A stretch of 64,000 nucleotides of DNA from Pyrodictiaceae archaeon (GCA_015521735.1 WANQ01000010.1:37927-101926), one strand, 5' to 3'; shown: positions 41,626 through 50,832, counted from the first letter of the stretch. Notes: generated by a model from the letters alone, not told the origin. Numbers and translations: made by a program.

Positions 41626-41647
41626 GTGTACTCTCCTTCTAAGAATC

Positions 41648-41716
41648 CTCTTGTAGTACTAGTATTTAAACACGCGGATTTCAAGAGAAGTCCTACAAGA
41701 ACTCTCTTGTAGTACT
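41648..41716. promoter_or_regulatory. Repeated operator-like sites between divergent RHH genes
   Basis: CTCTTGTAGTACT occurs at 41648-41660 and again at 41704-41716. An inverted copy, CTACAAGA, at 41693-41700 forms an 8-bp hairpin with TCTTGTAG at 41705-41712. The core AGTACT is palindromic, as expected for a dimeric RHH repressor. The first copy abuts the minus-strand TATA; the second lies just upstream of the plus-strand TATA-like GTATAAGTATA (41728-41738). Confidence 0.6.
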
Positions 41717-41790
41717 TGGCTTGAGTGAGTATAAGTATATCCATACATCCTAGGTATTTCTTGGGAATAATACGAAGCGAGGTAAACAGT

Positions 41791-41964
41791 ATGACTATGA
41801 GAGTAGTAACCTTCAAAATAGATGAAGACATACTTGAAAAACTCGACCGCTATGCACGGAGAACTGGTAGGAGCCGTAGCGAGGTTATACGTCAAGCACT
41901 TGAAAGACTCCTATCGTCTGAGGAACCATTAATTGCGAGAACTTATAGGATAAGAATATACTAA
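41791..41964 (+). CDS. Ribbon-helix-helix transcriptional regulator (CopG type), 57 aa
   Basis: The short RHH protein begins [20 protein letters not shown] and continues [20 protein letters not shown], the textbook strand-helix-turn-helix of CopG/NikR N-terminal domains. ATG 41791 follows GAGGT by seven bases and is preferred to 41725, which adds an unrelated tail. The C-terminal [16 protein letters not shown] is too short for a metal-binding domain, so this is not NikR. Divergent from the coiled-coil RHH gene; see the shared operators. Confidence 0.82.
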   Translation: MTMRVVTFKIDEDILEKLDRYARRTGRSRSEVIRQALERLLSSEEPLIARTYRIRIY

Positions 41965-42041
41965 GCTTAAACTAGCTTAAACGAATGGAGAAAAAGACGT
42001 GTTTTTAGGCAATATATTTTGTTTTTATTCTATGCTTTTTG

Positions 42042-43121
42042 CTACTCAAGTATTACTATTGCTTTAGGATACCTTATTCTTAATGCTATGGTTTCATATG
42101 CTCTGAATACGTGGTTACCGTTTTCGGGGCCCATGTATTCTATTTCTGTGTCTACACCTACAACTATATCTACTAGATGCTTCAACGGAGCTATAAGTAA
42201 TGCCTTGTTTTCTGGTATATGTGGGAGCTTTACTACTTCGTTTACTAGTGCTTTAATTCTAGCTAGTTCTGTAACACCTGTTCTCTCATGTACTTGTACT
42301 AGTTCAGCATATCTGGCTGGGTTAATGAATAATATGAATGGTCCTAATATCCCCTTCTTGTTTAGTTCTGCTATAGCTTTTGATATATCGTTTACTGCTT
42401 GTCCTGGTTTAGTCCAGTCACCCAATCTTATTCTTATAACAGCTTTTTCTGAAAGCAATTTCTTTAATAATAGTTCATCTTCCATCCATCCAATTTTCTG
42501 GGCTGCATGAAGTAGGGGTGGTATATTTAGGTCTTTGTATCTTCTCGCGTAATCTATTAATTTTTGAGGTATGCTAAACTTTACTGCTACTTCCTCTAGC
42601 TTAACTACGTCTACTAGCTTCTCTTTTTCATCGACTATTTTTTCTATAAGAATTGCGTCTACTCCTCTACCTACTCTATGTAATGGTATGTAGTGTCTTA
42701 GTATTCTTGATTCATCTAGTGTTTTTCTAAAAGCTTCTAATAATCTAGACCACTCCTCCTCTGTGAATGGTTCAGGAGTTTCTTTGGATTGGTTTAGTGT
42801 ATTTACTTTGTTTTCTCCTGGGTTATTTTTTGGTATTTCTAGGCCTGTTAACTCCTTTACTTCTTCTTCTCCAGCTTTTAGTTCCAATACTTGTTCTTTA
42901 TCTATTGTTTTAAGGAGAGCTAGAAATTCTCCTACATGTGTTTTCTCTTCCTTAGCTATGTCTTCGAATACTCTACGTATTTTCTCATCCTTTATAGCAC
43001 TTGCTAGTTGCTCGTATAGGTTTATTGCATCTAGTTCAGCTATAATTGCTAGTCTTAGTGCTTGGGCTACTTCCTTGTCTTCAAAAGTCTTTTTGGGTAA
43101 ATCTAGGGGGTTCTTTGACAT
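42042..43121 (-). CDS. Encapsulin shell protein fused to N-terminal ferritin-like cargo domain
   Basis: The protein is about 359 residues. Residues 1-95 form a ferritin-like domain with iron ligands in LAIIAELDAINLYEQLA and EEKTHVGEF (E...E and ExxH). A linker rich in Asn/Glu (about 95-118) leads to an HK97-fold encapsulin/linocin-type shell domain, starting EEWSRLLEAFRKTLDESRIL and ending IALRIRYPKAIVILE. The layout closely matches the Pyrococcus furiosus virus-like particle protein, where about 180 copies form an iron-storing nanocompartment with the ferritin domains inside. ATG 43121 is preferred to TTG 43124. Iron storage and oxidative protection are inferred. Confidence 0.92.
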   Translation of the reverse strand: MSKNPLDLPKKTFEDKEVAQALRLAIIAELDAINLYEQLASAIKDEKIRRVFEDIAKEEKTHVGEFLALLKTIDKEQVLELKAGEEEVKELTGLEIPKNNPGENKVNTLNQSKETPEPFTEEEWSRLLEAFRKTLDESRILRHYIPLHRVGRGVDAILIEKIVDEKEKLVDVVKLEEVAVKFSIPQKLIDYARRYKDLNIPPLLHAAQKIGWMEDELLLKKLLSEKAVIRIRLGDWTKPGQAVNDISKAIAELNKKGILGPFILFINPARYAELVQVHERTGVTELARIKALVNEVVKLPHIPENKALLIAPLKHLVDIVVGVDTEIEYMGPENGNHVFRAYETIALRIRYPKAIVILE

Positions 43122-43218
43122 CAACTAATAATTCACCTATGTACAGAAATGTGTTTTCGTGGGTAGAAAAATATTGTCTAGAGAGTAAAAAGAGTCTTGT
43201 GTTACTGTGAGGCGTTGT

Positions 43219-43872
43219 TTAAGTGTATTTAAGTACTATTACTTTTGGTTCTTCGGGAAGGGTTTCCTTAGAGACTTCTATGCTGTTACTCTCTACTCTA
43301 TCTACTTTGAATTTAACGTATCCTAAGAATTCATCTAGTGTTTTAAGTGGTAGGGTCATTCCTGGTAGCCAGTAGTGCATTGGTATGGTTATTCTGGGCT
43401 CTAGGTTCTTTATCGTCTCCCATGCTTCAAATGGTTCAATAGTGTATACACCACCTATGGGGATGAGTAATACGTCTATGTTCTTTAACTTCTCAGCTAA
43501 TTCTCCTTCAGGTATGTGGCCTATATCTCCTAGATGACCTATTTTTAATCCATCTACTTCTATTATGTAAACTGATATTGTTCCACGAAGTCTACCCTTA
43601 GACTTATCGTGATAGGCTTTAATTCCCGTAATTTTTATGTTCCCTATACTTTCTTCACCAATGAATTCTTTTAGTATCTTTGCTCCTGGTTTTGCTACAA
43701 CGTTTACTGCGTTATGGTCGAAGTGGTCGTGAGTTGCAAGTACTATGTCTGCTTGTACTCGTGGCCTCTTCAATCCTATGCTATGTCCGTCATGTGGGTC
43801 TATAACTATTACTGTACCATCACTTGCTACTATCTCGAAACAAGCGTGTCCATGCCATGTTATTTTAACCAT
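43219..43872 (-). CDS. Metallo-beta-lactamase-fold hydrolase (UPF0173)
   Basis: The 217-residue protein matches the UPF0173 metal-dependent hydrolases: ITWHGHACFEI at the start, ATHDHFDHN (HxHxDH motif, about residues 47-55), GHLGDIGHIPEG, and IPMHYWLPGM. Two metal ions should be bound; the substrate is unknown. It lies 94 bases upstream of the encapsulin gene and 37 bases downstream of TldE on the same strand, so co-transcription with either is possible. Confidence 0.88.
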   Translation of the reverse strand: MVKITWHGHACFEIVASDGTVIVIDPHDGHSIGLKRPRVQADIVLATHDHFDHNAVNVVAKPGAKILKEFIGEESIGNIKITGIKAYHDKSKGRLRGTISVYIIEVDGLKIGHLGDIGHIPEGELAEKLKNIDVLLIPIGGVYTIEPFEAWETIKNLEPRITIPMHYWLPGMTLPLKTLDEFLGYVKFKVDRVESNSIEVSKETLPEEPKVIVLKYT

Positions 43873-43909
43873 ACTAGTCCCCGTAGTAGTATTCTGTTGT
43901 TTTGGTACT

Positions 43910-45259
43910 TTACTTTTTCACTATTACTCTTACTTCGGAGAATCTTATCCATGGAGTCTTTGCTACTCCTACTTGTCTTGAAGTTCTTGTCATGCCATCT
44001 ATCTTTTTAAGTAGTTCGTACATGTTGCCTGCTAGCATTACTCCTCTTACTGGTTTTAACTCCTTATTCTCTATTAGCCATGCTGGTGTCGCTACAACGC
44101 TGAATTCTCCTGTTTCGGGGTTGCTACTATGTGCTCCTTGTAGTGAGTCAACTAGGAGTCCACGACGTGTGTCTGCTATTATTTCTTCTTCACTGTAATT
44201 GCCTGGTACTACTACTAGGTTTGAAGGACCCACACTAGGTGTTGAGGCATAGCCTTGTCTTGTAGCGTTTCCAGTACTCTGAGTACCTGCTCTTTTAGCC
44301 CAATAGGTATCGTATATGAATCCTTTTAGCACGCCTTTATCTATAATTAAGGTTTTCCTACGTGCTACGCCTTCTGCATCGAATATGCTTGTGTATAAGC
44401 CATTCTTTAATGTACCGTCATCTATTACTGTTAGGTCTTCTACAGCTATCTTTTCACCCACTTTGTCTTTGAATGGACTTCTACCTCTTACTACGTTATC
44501 GCCTCTTATTGCTTGGTTTAATGTATACCTAAATATGCTTTCAATAGCGTATTCAGTGAAAATTACTGGGAGCCTTGTGTAGTCTATTTTCACTGGTTTT
44601 AGATTTCTTATAGCTTTTTCTCTTAGTTTAGTAGCTAGTGTTTCTACGTCTGGGAATATAGTTCTAGACGCTTCTACCTCGTATATTCCCGGTGTGACAT
44701 CACCATTCTCTCTTGCCACTACTTCGGCCCAGACTACTGCTACTGTTCCATAGTCTACTTGGTATACTCCATTACTATTAGCTACTGCAATAGCCCAACT
44801 ACTAACACCTAGTGATGATGCTACTACTGTAATCCTCTTGTCCTCAAGTAATGTTTCAAGTAGAATCCCGGCTTTCTCAACCAAATTATCTATTCTTATG
44901 CGCTCAAGCTCAATACTATATACTCCTTCTGGTCTAGGATAGTTTTCTGATGGCTCGGGTAGACCTTTCCAGTATGGGTCTTCCTTAGTAGCTTTAGCTG
45001 ACTTTAATGCTTTTTCAACCATTTCCTCAATGCTTGTTCTATCAAGTCTATTCGTGTACGAGAAACCTGTCTTTTTACCTATAGCTACTCTAACTCCTAT
45101 ACCAACATCGTAGGATGTATAGGCTTGTTTTATATTGTTGTTTTCTATTTCTACGTAGTTATCTTTTCCTCTTACAACGTATGCTTCAGCTTCACTTGCT
45201 CCTTTACTGAGAGCGTATTTTACTGCTATTGAAGCATATTCTGTTAGAGATGCACTCAT
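43910..45259 (-). CDS. tldE: TldE/PmbA-family protein
   Basis: This 449-residue partner of TldD lacks the HExxxH zinc site and acts as the structural half of a heterodimeric metalloprotease. Features: EAEAYVVRGKDNYVEIENN near the N-terminus, GIGVRVAIGKKTGFSYTNRL, and a C-terminal half with PSVGPSNLVVVPG and DSLQGAHSSNPETGEFSV. It immediately follows TldD (two-base gap), the conserved arrangement. In bacteria the pair trims peptides such as microcin B17 precursor; the archaeal substrate is unknown. Confidence 0.9.
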   Translation of the reverse strand: MSASLTEYASIAVKYALSKGASEAEAYVVRGKDNYVEIENNNIKQAYTSYDVGIGVRVAIGKKTGFSYTNRLDRTSIEEMVEKALKSAKATKEDPYWKGLPEPSENYPRPEGVYSIELERIRIDNLVEKAGILLETLLEDKRITVVASSLGVSSWAIAVANSNGVYQVDYGTVAVVWAEVVARENGDVTPGIYEVEASRTIFPDVETLATKLREKAIRNLKPVKIDYTRLPVIFTEYAIESIFRYTLNQAIRGDNVVRGRSPFKDKVGEKIAVEDLTVIDDGTLKNGLYTSIFDAEGVARRKTLIIDKGVLKGFIYDTYWAKRAGTQSTGNATRQGYASTPSVGPSNLVVVPGNYSEEEIIADTRRGLLVDSLQGAHSSNPETGEFSVVATPAWLIENKELKPVRGVMLAGNMYELLKKIDGMTRTSRQVGVAKTPWIRFSEVRVIVKK

Positions 45260-45261
45260 GT

Positions 45262-46698
45262 CTAAGCTACACCTCCTACAATAATTTTCCTAACACGGAC
45301 ATGAGGGCCTCCATCAGATACAAAAGCTGTTTGACCTTTACCGCATCTACCAAATCCTATTTCAAAGTCTTTGCCTACCGCATCAACCATTTTTAATGTA
45401 TCAAGAGTGTTACCGCTTATACTCATATTGCGTACTGGTTCTCCTATTTCACCTTTAACTATTTCATATGCTTCTTGTACACCTACTTGGAATGTGCCGT
45501 CAAGATTTGCTTGTCCTCCTCTAAAGCTTACGAGGTAGTAGCCGAAGTCAATGCCTTCGAATAACTCGTCTTTAGAATAGTCGCGTGGTTTTAGTATGGT
45601 ATTTCTCATTCTTATTAGTGGGGGTACTTTGTAGCTTTCTGCTCTAGCATTACCTGTAGGTTTTATGTTAAGTATCTTAGCGTAGTATCTATCAACCATT
45701 AACTCCCTGACTACGCCGTTCTCTATTAGTACTGCTGGTCTCGTTTCAACTCCTTCGTCGTCGTATTTAAATGTACCGAAGCCTCCGTGTATTGTTGGGT
45801 CATCTACTATTGTTACTAGTGGGCTTGCTATTTCTTTACCTAGTTTATCGCTTACTGCACTACCGCTCATAGTTAAGTCTGCTTCAGCTAAGTGGCCGAA
45901 TGCTTCGTGGACAAATACTCCTACTATTTCTGGTGCTAGAACTGCTGGATATGCTCCACCTTTGGGTGTCTTTGCTTTTAATTGTTTCCATAGTCTACTA
46001 GTTACTAGTTCAACTATTTCGTTCATATCCCATTTATCCCAGATTACGTAGCCTTCTATTGATCCTCTTTCATCTCGAACAGATGCCGTGACGTCTCCTA
46101 TTCTACCAGTAATCCATGTATACATCCATGTTATGCTTAGCTCTTGTTCTATGTATCTATCCTCGCTACTAGCATAATATTTTACTCCTACTATGTCAGC
46201 GTAGTTGACTGTGCTTGTTTTAACGTAGTCTCTTTTCCTTAACATAGACTCGTATTCTAGGTAATCTCTTAGCTTTTCTTCTATTGAAACACTTCTTGGG
46301 TCTTTTCTAAGTTTTAGTTTAATGTAATCTGTTTTACTTGATAATTCTACTATCTTGATTGGCTTCTTTGTTTTTACTGATAAAGCTCTTGCAGCTATGA
46401 TAGCATTATCTATGGCTTTTACTAGTTCCTGTAGTGTGATCTTGTTTGTTGATGAGAAGCCCCATGCACCTTTATATAAAACTCTTATTGCAGCTCCCTC
46501 CTCATATCCTGTTTTAAGCTCCTTTACTATACCGTCTTGTATTGACAATGTGTTTTTCTCTAACTTCTCTACTCTTACGTCTACGAAGTCTACGCCTTTA
46601 TTCTTAGCGTATTCTATTGCCTTTATGAGAACATCTTGCAAAGATCTTACCCATAATATTTGAAGGAGGGGTACGAGGTAAAATAATGTATTCTTCAT
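45262..46698 (-). CDS. tldD: TldD-family metalloprotease
   Basis: The catalytic half of the TldD/TldE protease is up to 478 residues. The zinc motif is FVHEAFGHLAEADL (HExxxH, about residue 265), with the third ligand expected in the C-terminal QVGVQEAYEIVKG region. Further conserved segments are DDEGVETRPAVLIENGVV and GRCGKGQTAFVSDGGPHVRV. The first approximately 20 residues (MKNTLFYLVPLLQIL) are hydrophobic and atypical; a start at an internal TTG near residue 20 would give the usual length. Operon with tldE. Confidence 0.9.
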   Translation of the reverse strand: MKNTLFYLVPLLQILWVRSLQDVLIKAIEYAKNKGVDFVDVRVEKLEKNTLSIQDGIVKELKTGYEEGAAIRVLYKGAWGFSSTNKITLQELVKAIDNAIIAARALSVKTKKPIKIVELSSKTDYIKLKLRKDPRSVSIEEKLRDYLEYESMLRKRDYVKTSTVNYADIVGVKYYASSEDRYIEQELSITWMYTWITGRIGDVTASVRDERGSIEGYVIWDKWDMNEIVELVTSRLWKQLKAKTPKGGAYPAVLAPEIVGVFVHEAFGHLAEADLTMSGSAVSDKLGKEIASPLVTIVDDPTIHGGFGTFKYDDEGVETRPAVLIENGVVRELMVDRYYAKILNIKPTGNARAESYKVPPLIRMRNTILKPRDYSKDELFEGIDFGYYLVSFRGGQANLDGTFQVGVQEAYEIVKGEIGEPVRNMSISGNTLDTLKMVDAVGKDFEIGFGRCGKGQTAFVSDGGPHVRVRKIIVGGVA

Positions 46699-46790
46699 GC
46701 ACTATTTAGGCGAATACTCTATAAGCTCTGCTTAGGACTTAGACTTGTCTATGAACGTGTAATGGGTTAGAGGTTAGGGAGACTTAGGAT

Positions 46791-49472
46791 ATGAGTGTTG
46801 AGATAGTTACTAGAGAGCCTAGTGATGAAGAAGTATATGCTTTGCTTAAGCCATACGTAGCTGAGTGGTTTCGTAGACGCTATGGTAGCTTTACTCCACC
46901 TCAGCGAATGGCTATACCCGAAATAAAAGCTGGAAGAAACGTGTTGATTTCCAGTCCTACGGGTACAGGTAAGACCCTAGCAGTGTTCTTAGCATTACTC
47001 GATACCTTATATGATTATGGGGAGAGAGGGGAATTATCTGATACAGTGTATGTTGTTTATGTTTCACCTCTTAGAGCATTAAATAATGATATGAGGAGAA
47101 ACTTGTTAGAACCCATTAATGGTATTAGATCTGTTGCTAAGGAGATGGGCTACGATTTACCTGAAATAAGGGTGGCAGTACGTACAAGTGATACTAGTCC
47201 TACTGAAAAACAACGTATGCTTAGGAATCCTCCACATATATTGATTACTACTCCAGAGTCTCTATCCATAATACTTGTAGCCCCTAAGTTTAGGGAAAAA
47301 TTGAGGAGTGTTAAATGGGTTGTAGTTGACGAAATACATGAATTAGCAAGTAATAAGCGAGGTAGTCATTTATCTCTTAGCATTGAGAGACTTGAACATC
47401 TTGTAGGAAGGCCTTTGGTTAGGATAGGTCTTAGTGCTACCATTGCTTCACTAAGAGAAGTAGCATTGTTCCTAGTAGGCTACGATGATACGGGTAAGCC
47501 TAGACCTTGTAGAATAGTTGATGCAAGATTCACGAAACCCGTAGATATTAGGGTTATTTGTCCGGTAAAGGATCTCGTACACTCGTCTGCTGAGGAGGTA
47601 AACGAGGCTATATATCGTGTACTTTTAGACTTGGTAAAGAAGCATAGAACTACACTAGTATTCACTAATACTCGTAGTGCTACTGAACGTGTAGTATACA
47701 AGCTTCGTAAAATACTTGAAAAGGAAGGAGTACTTGATGCTGATTTAGTAGAAGCACATCATAGTAGCTTAAGTAGAGATGTAAGGCTAGAAGTAGAGGA
47801 GAAGCTTAAGAAAGGAGAACTTAAAGTAGTTGTATCTTCAACAAGCCTTGAATTAGGTATAGATATAGGTTGGATAGACCTTGTAGTATTATTGAGTAGT
47901 CCTAAAAGTGTTTCCAGGCTCCTTCAAAGAGTTGGTAGGAGTGGACATCATATTAGAGAAGTTAGTAAGGGAAGAATAATAGTTGTTGATAGAGATGACC
48001 TCGTTGAATGTACTGTTCTAGCTAAGGCAGCATTAGAAAGGAAAATAGACCGTGTTAGGATTCCAAGGAACCCCTTAGATGTTTTAGCCCAGCATATTGT
48101 GGGTATGGCTTTAGAGAAGAAGTGGCGTGTAGAGGAAGCGTACCGTTTAGTTAAGAGGTCTTACACGTTTCATACACTAAGTCTAGAGGACTTCCTTGAA
48201 GTACTTAGATACCTTGCTGGCAAGTATGGAGATGTATTAGAGTCAAGTAACGTGTATGCTAAGATATGGTTTGATGAGGAGGAGGGGGTTTTTGGTAGAC
48301 GTAGAGGAGCTCGAATGATATATTACTTGAATACTGGTACCATACCTGATGAGGCAAAGATACATGTGTTTACAGTTGAAGGCAGGTATGTAGGTGATTT
48401 AGAGGAAGAGTTTGCTCAAATACTTTCACCTGGAGATATCTTTGTTTTAGGTGGTAGAACTTATGAGTATGTTAAGGGGGATATAACTAGGATATATGTT
48501 AGAAGAGTTGAAGGAGTAAGACCTACAGTACCAAGTTGGTTCTCTGAAATGTTGCCCTTAGCATTTGATTCTGCACTTGAGGTTGGTAGATTTCGTAGAA
48601 TAGTATATGAGTTGATTATTGAGAAGGATAAAGAGTATGTGATAAAATGGCTTATAGACAACTATAACTTGGAGCCTCATGCTGCTGAGGCAATATACGA
48701 TTACTTTATGGAGCAAATACTGTACACGAATACTCCATTACCTTCAGATAAGCTATTAGTTGTAGAGCTTTGGGATGAAGGAACTACATTTAACATAATA
48801 TTCCATGCCTTATATGGTAGGAGGACTAATAGTGCATTATCACGAGCTTATGCCTATATGTTGTCAAGGCTAACTGGATCTAATGTTAGAATAACTGTAT
48901 CAGATAACGGGTTTATGCTAACAACAACTAGTCGTATAACAAGTATTGATGCTGTTAGGAAACTAGTATACTCTGTTAACAGCGAAAACATTGAAAGTAT
49001 TTTAAAGAAAGTACTTAGACATACTGAGCTGTTGAAACGAAGATTTAGACATTGTGCTGAAAGAGCCTTCATGATTCTAAGGAGGTACCGTGGAGTTGAG
49101 ACAAGTCTTTACAGGAGACAGGTTAACGCGCAGGCACTATTAAGAATAGTGGAATCTATACCAGACTTTCCTGTACTGAGAGAGGCTTACCGTGAAATCC
49201 TAGAAGACTACATGAATATTGATGCTGCTAAGCTAGTGTTAGAGTGGATTCATAGAGGTGATGTGGAGGTTAGAGTCATAGGACCATACACTGTACCAAG
49301 CCCGTTTGCCCATGGCTTAGTAGCTCAAGGATATAGTGATGTAGTATTAATGGAGGATAGAAAACGTTTACTCCAACTATTACATAAGAAGGTGCTAGAA
49401 CATATAAACTCGCGAACAGAGATAAACACATTGAATAAACAATACGGTAATCTCCTAGAGGAGTCTACTTAA
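46791..49472 (+). CDS. lhr: Lhr-type superfamily 2 DNA/RNA helicase
   Basis: The 893-residue archaeal Lhr helicase translocates 3'-5' on nucleic acid and acts in DNA repair or RNA metabolism. Motifs: Q-like FTPPQRMAIPEI, Walker A SSPTGTGKTLAV (about residue 54), DEIHEL (about 175), SAT in GLSATIASL, and motif VI LLQRVGRSGHH (about 373). The winged-helix and Lhr-specific C-terminal domains are present. Translation starts at ATG 46791, after GGGAGAC. The 3' end overlaps the convergent small gene by 18 bases. Confidence 0.92.
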   Translation: MSVEIVTREPSDEEVYALLKPYVAEWFRRRYGSFTPPQRMAIPEIKAGRNVLISSPTGTGKTLAVFLALLDTLYDYGERGELSDTVYVVYVSPLRALNNDMRRNLLEPINGIRSVAKEMGYDLPEIRVAVRTSDTSPTEKQRMLRNPPHILITTPESLSIILVAPKFREKLRSVKWVVVDEIHELASNKRGSHLSLSIERLEHLVGRPLVRIGLSATIASLREVALFLVGYDDTGKPRPCRIVDARFTKPVDIRVICPVKDLVHSSAEEVNEAIYRVLLDLVKKHRTTLVFTNTRSATERVVYKLRKILEKEGVLDADLVEAHHSSLSRDVRLEVEEKLKKGELKVVVSSTSLELGIDIGWIDLVVLLSSPKSVSRLLQRVGRSGHHIREVSKGRIIVVDRDDLVECTVLAKAALERKIDRVRIPRNPLDVLAQHIVGMALEKKWRVEEAYRLVKRSYTFHTLSLEDFLEVLRYLAGKYGDVLESSNVYAKIWFDEEEGVFGRRRGARMIYYLNTGTIPDEAKIHVFTVEGRYVGDLEEEFAQILSPGDIFVLGGRTYEYVKGDITRIYVRRVEGVRPTVPSWFSEMLPLAFDSALEVGRFRRIVYELIIEKDKEYVIKWLIDNYNLEPHAAEAIYDYFMEQILYTNTPLPSDKLLVVELWDEGTTFNIIFHALYGRRTNSALSRAYAYMLSRLTGSNVRITVSDNGFMLTTTSRITSIDAVRKLVYSVNSENIESILKKVLRHTELLKRRFRHCAERAFMILRRYRGVETSLYRRQVNAQALLRIVESIPDFPVLREAYREILEDYMNIDAAKLVLEWIHRGDVEVRVIGPYTVPSPFAHGLVAQGYSDVVLMEDRKRLLQLLHKKVLEHINSRTEINTLNKQYGNLLEEST

Positions 49473-49721
49473 AGCTCTCCTTATCTCAGGAGGTAGTTGT
49501 TTATAGTCTACTTCCTCAGCATCCTTGAAATCTTGCTCCCAATCTTCTTTCTCATTCCTACCTCTCTCATCCTTTCTAACTATTACATTTTTTATTGTCT
49601 TGAAAACTGAAACTATAGGCTTACCATCCTTTGTTCTAGCAACTTCTACGTATAATGTTTTCTCACCTTTCCTAACAATATACTTTTTCTCAACATCTAC
49701 TACTTGTATAGTTTTAGCCAT
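49455..49721 (-). CDS. Conserved small protein of unknown function
   Basis: The 88-residue acidic protein opens with a beta pattern (QVVDVEKKYIVRKGEKTLYV, then EVARTKDGKPIVSVFK), then a charged KDERGRNEKEDWEQDF stretch and a helical PPEIRRALSRLL end. It resembles short hypothetical proteins common in Crenarchaeota, but I cannot give a reliable family. It overlaps the helicase end. The C/D sRNA at 49794 lies about 70 bases upstream on the same strand. Confidence 0.65.
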   Translation of the reverse strand: MAKTIQVVDVEKKYIVRKGEKTLYVEVARTKDGKPIVSVFKTIKNVIVRKDERGRNEKEDWEQDFKDAEEVDYKQLPPEIRRALSRLL

Positions 49722-49793
49722 GGCTCCACACCCAGTATGCTATCACTTAGGGTGTGTCCTTGGTAGAGTCTACTAGTAGGGTTAAATAATTAT

Positions 49794-49848
49794 GTGTCAG
49801 CTAAAGGAATTCTCTTCATCTATCAGATTGGGGAGTATTCATCACACT
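49794..49848 (-). ncRNA. C/D-box sRNA with two 16S rRNA-like guides
   Basis: Minus strand: GTGATGA (C, 49845-49839), CTGA (D', 49826-49823), AGATGA (C', 49821-49816) and CTGA (D, 49800-49797), guides 12 and 15 bases. The D guide is complementary to UAAAGGAAUU, the conserved 16S segment near E. coli 910. The D' guide is complementary to UGGGGAGUA, near E. coli 885 of 16S. Two nearby rRNA targets are typical of archaeal double-guide sRNAs. It lies ten bases beyond the CBS regulator stop. rRNA matches are from memory. Confidence 0.8.
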
Positions 49849-49857
49849 ATAGTTTAA

Positions 49858-50757
49858 CTATATTATTTTCTCAAGTCCTGCAATTCTCTTAAGTATATCA
49901 GTTCTTGTTACTATACCTATAGGTTTATCATTATCATCTACTACTAGTAAACGACCTATCTTCTTATCAAGCATAGTCTTGATCGCATCAAGTATGTCTT
50001 GGCCTGCCTTGATTTTCACCACATTTGTTCTCATATATTTTGTTACTGGTGCATCTATATCGTTTTCAACAATAGCTTTTGCTATATCAGCTGTTGTTAT
50101 TAATCCCACCACATTACCGTCGTCATCTACTACTGGTGCACCACGTATACCGTGCTCGTATAATGTCTTAGCTACATCTCTTATCTTAGAGTTCACGGAC
50201 ACTGTTATCAAGTTCTTTGATGCTATGTTCTCTATTGGTTCTCTAGGTATGCTAACTATACGGTTAATGTCTATTACTATTTCTTTTCTAAGCTCATCTA
50301 CAAACAATACTTTACCTTCAATTACTAGCCTATTTGAAGGCGTAGGCCCTAACGTTATATTGTCTCCTTGACTTATTTGGCTTAGGTCGCCAGCAACCTT
50401 TAGAACTGCTCTATTACCCATAGGATTAGTTATGTCTAGTAGCTCTATACCCAATATCCCTATGTCTAGTTCTCTACCATCCTTTGTTACTCTTATAGCC
50501 TCATATGTATGAGAGTACACGGGCATTCTTATATACTCGTAAGCTTTTAGTGTAGGCATATATCCGCCACGCGGACCAGTCTTACTCTCTATGAACCCCA
50601 TTGCCTTTAAGCTTGCAATTATGTTTCTAACCGTGCCTTCATCTTTACCTATCATTTCAGCTATATCTCTACTCTTAATCATCTTACCATACTTGCTGTA
50701 AAGTCTTATTAACGCGAATAATACTTCACGTTGTGTATAGGATAGTCTGTAGAGTAT
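49858..50757 (-). CDS. Winged-HTH and twin CBS domain regulator; start appears to be ATA
   Basis: The protein is about 299 residues. An N-terminal winged helix (LSYTQREVLFALIRLYSKYG, then MIKSRDIAEMIGKDEGTVRN) is followed by a linker domain and two CBS repeats (about residues 180-295: ISVNSKIRDVAKTLYEHGIRG and VKIKAGQDILDAIKTMLDK), which bind adenine nucleotides. It would sense energy state and regulate transcription. The first ATG (50682) falls between helices 1 and 2. Helix 1 is encoded upstream, and the only boundary is TAA followed by GCA ATA. GAGGTGAT at 50770-50763 makes ATA 50757-50755 the likely start, five bases downstream. Confidence 0.82.
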   Translation of the reverse strand: MLYRLSYTQREVLFALIRLYSKYGKMIKSRDIAEMIGKDEGTVRNIIASLKAMGFIESKTGPRGGYMPTLKAYEYIRMPVYSHTYEAIRVTKDGRELDIGILGIELLDITNPMGNRAVLKVAGDLSQISQGDNITLGPTPSNRLVIEGKVLFVDELRKEIVIDINRIVSIPREPIENIASKNLITVSVNSKIRDVAKTLYEHGIRGAPVVDDDGNVVGLITTADIAKAIVENDIDAPVTKYMRTNVVKIKAGQDILDAIKTMLDKKIGRLLVVDDNDKPIGIVTRTDILKRIAGLEKII

Positions 50758-50832
50758 TGCTTATCACCTCTATTGTTGTTTTACACGATCATATAGTATT
50801 TTTAGTGTGCAGAATTTAGGTGTTTCTCCACC

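Noticed and set aside
41791-41964. NikR nickel regulator linked to the hydrogenase
   Set aside because: The protein ends right after the ribbon-helix-helix domain and has no metal-binding ACT domain; it is also far from the hydrogenase genes.
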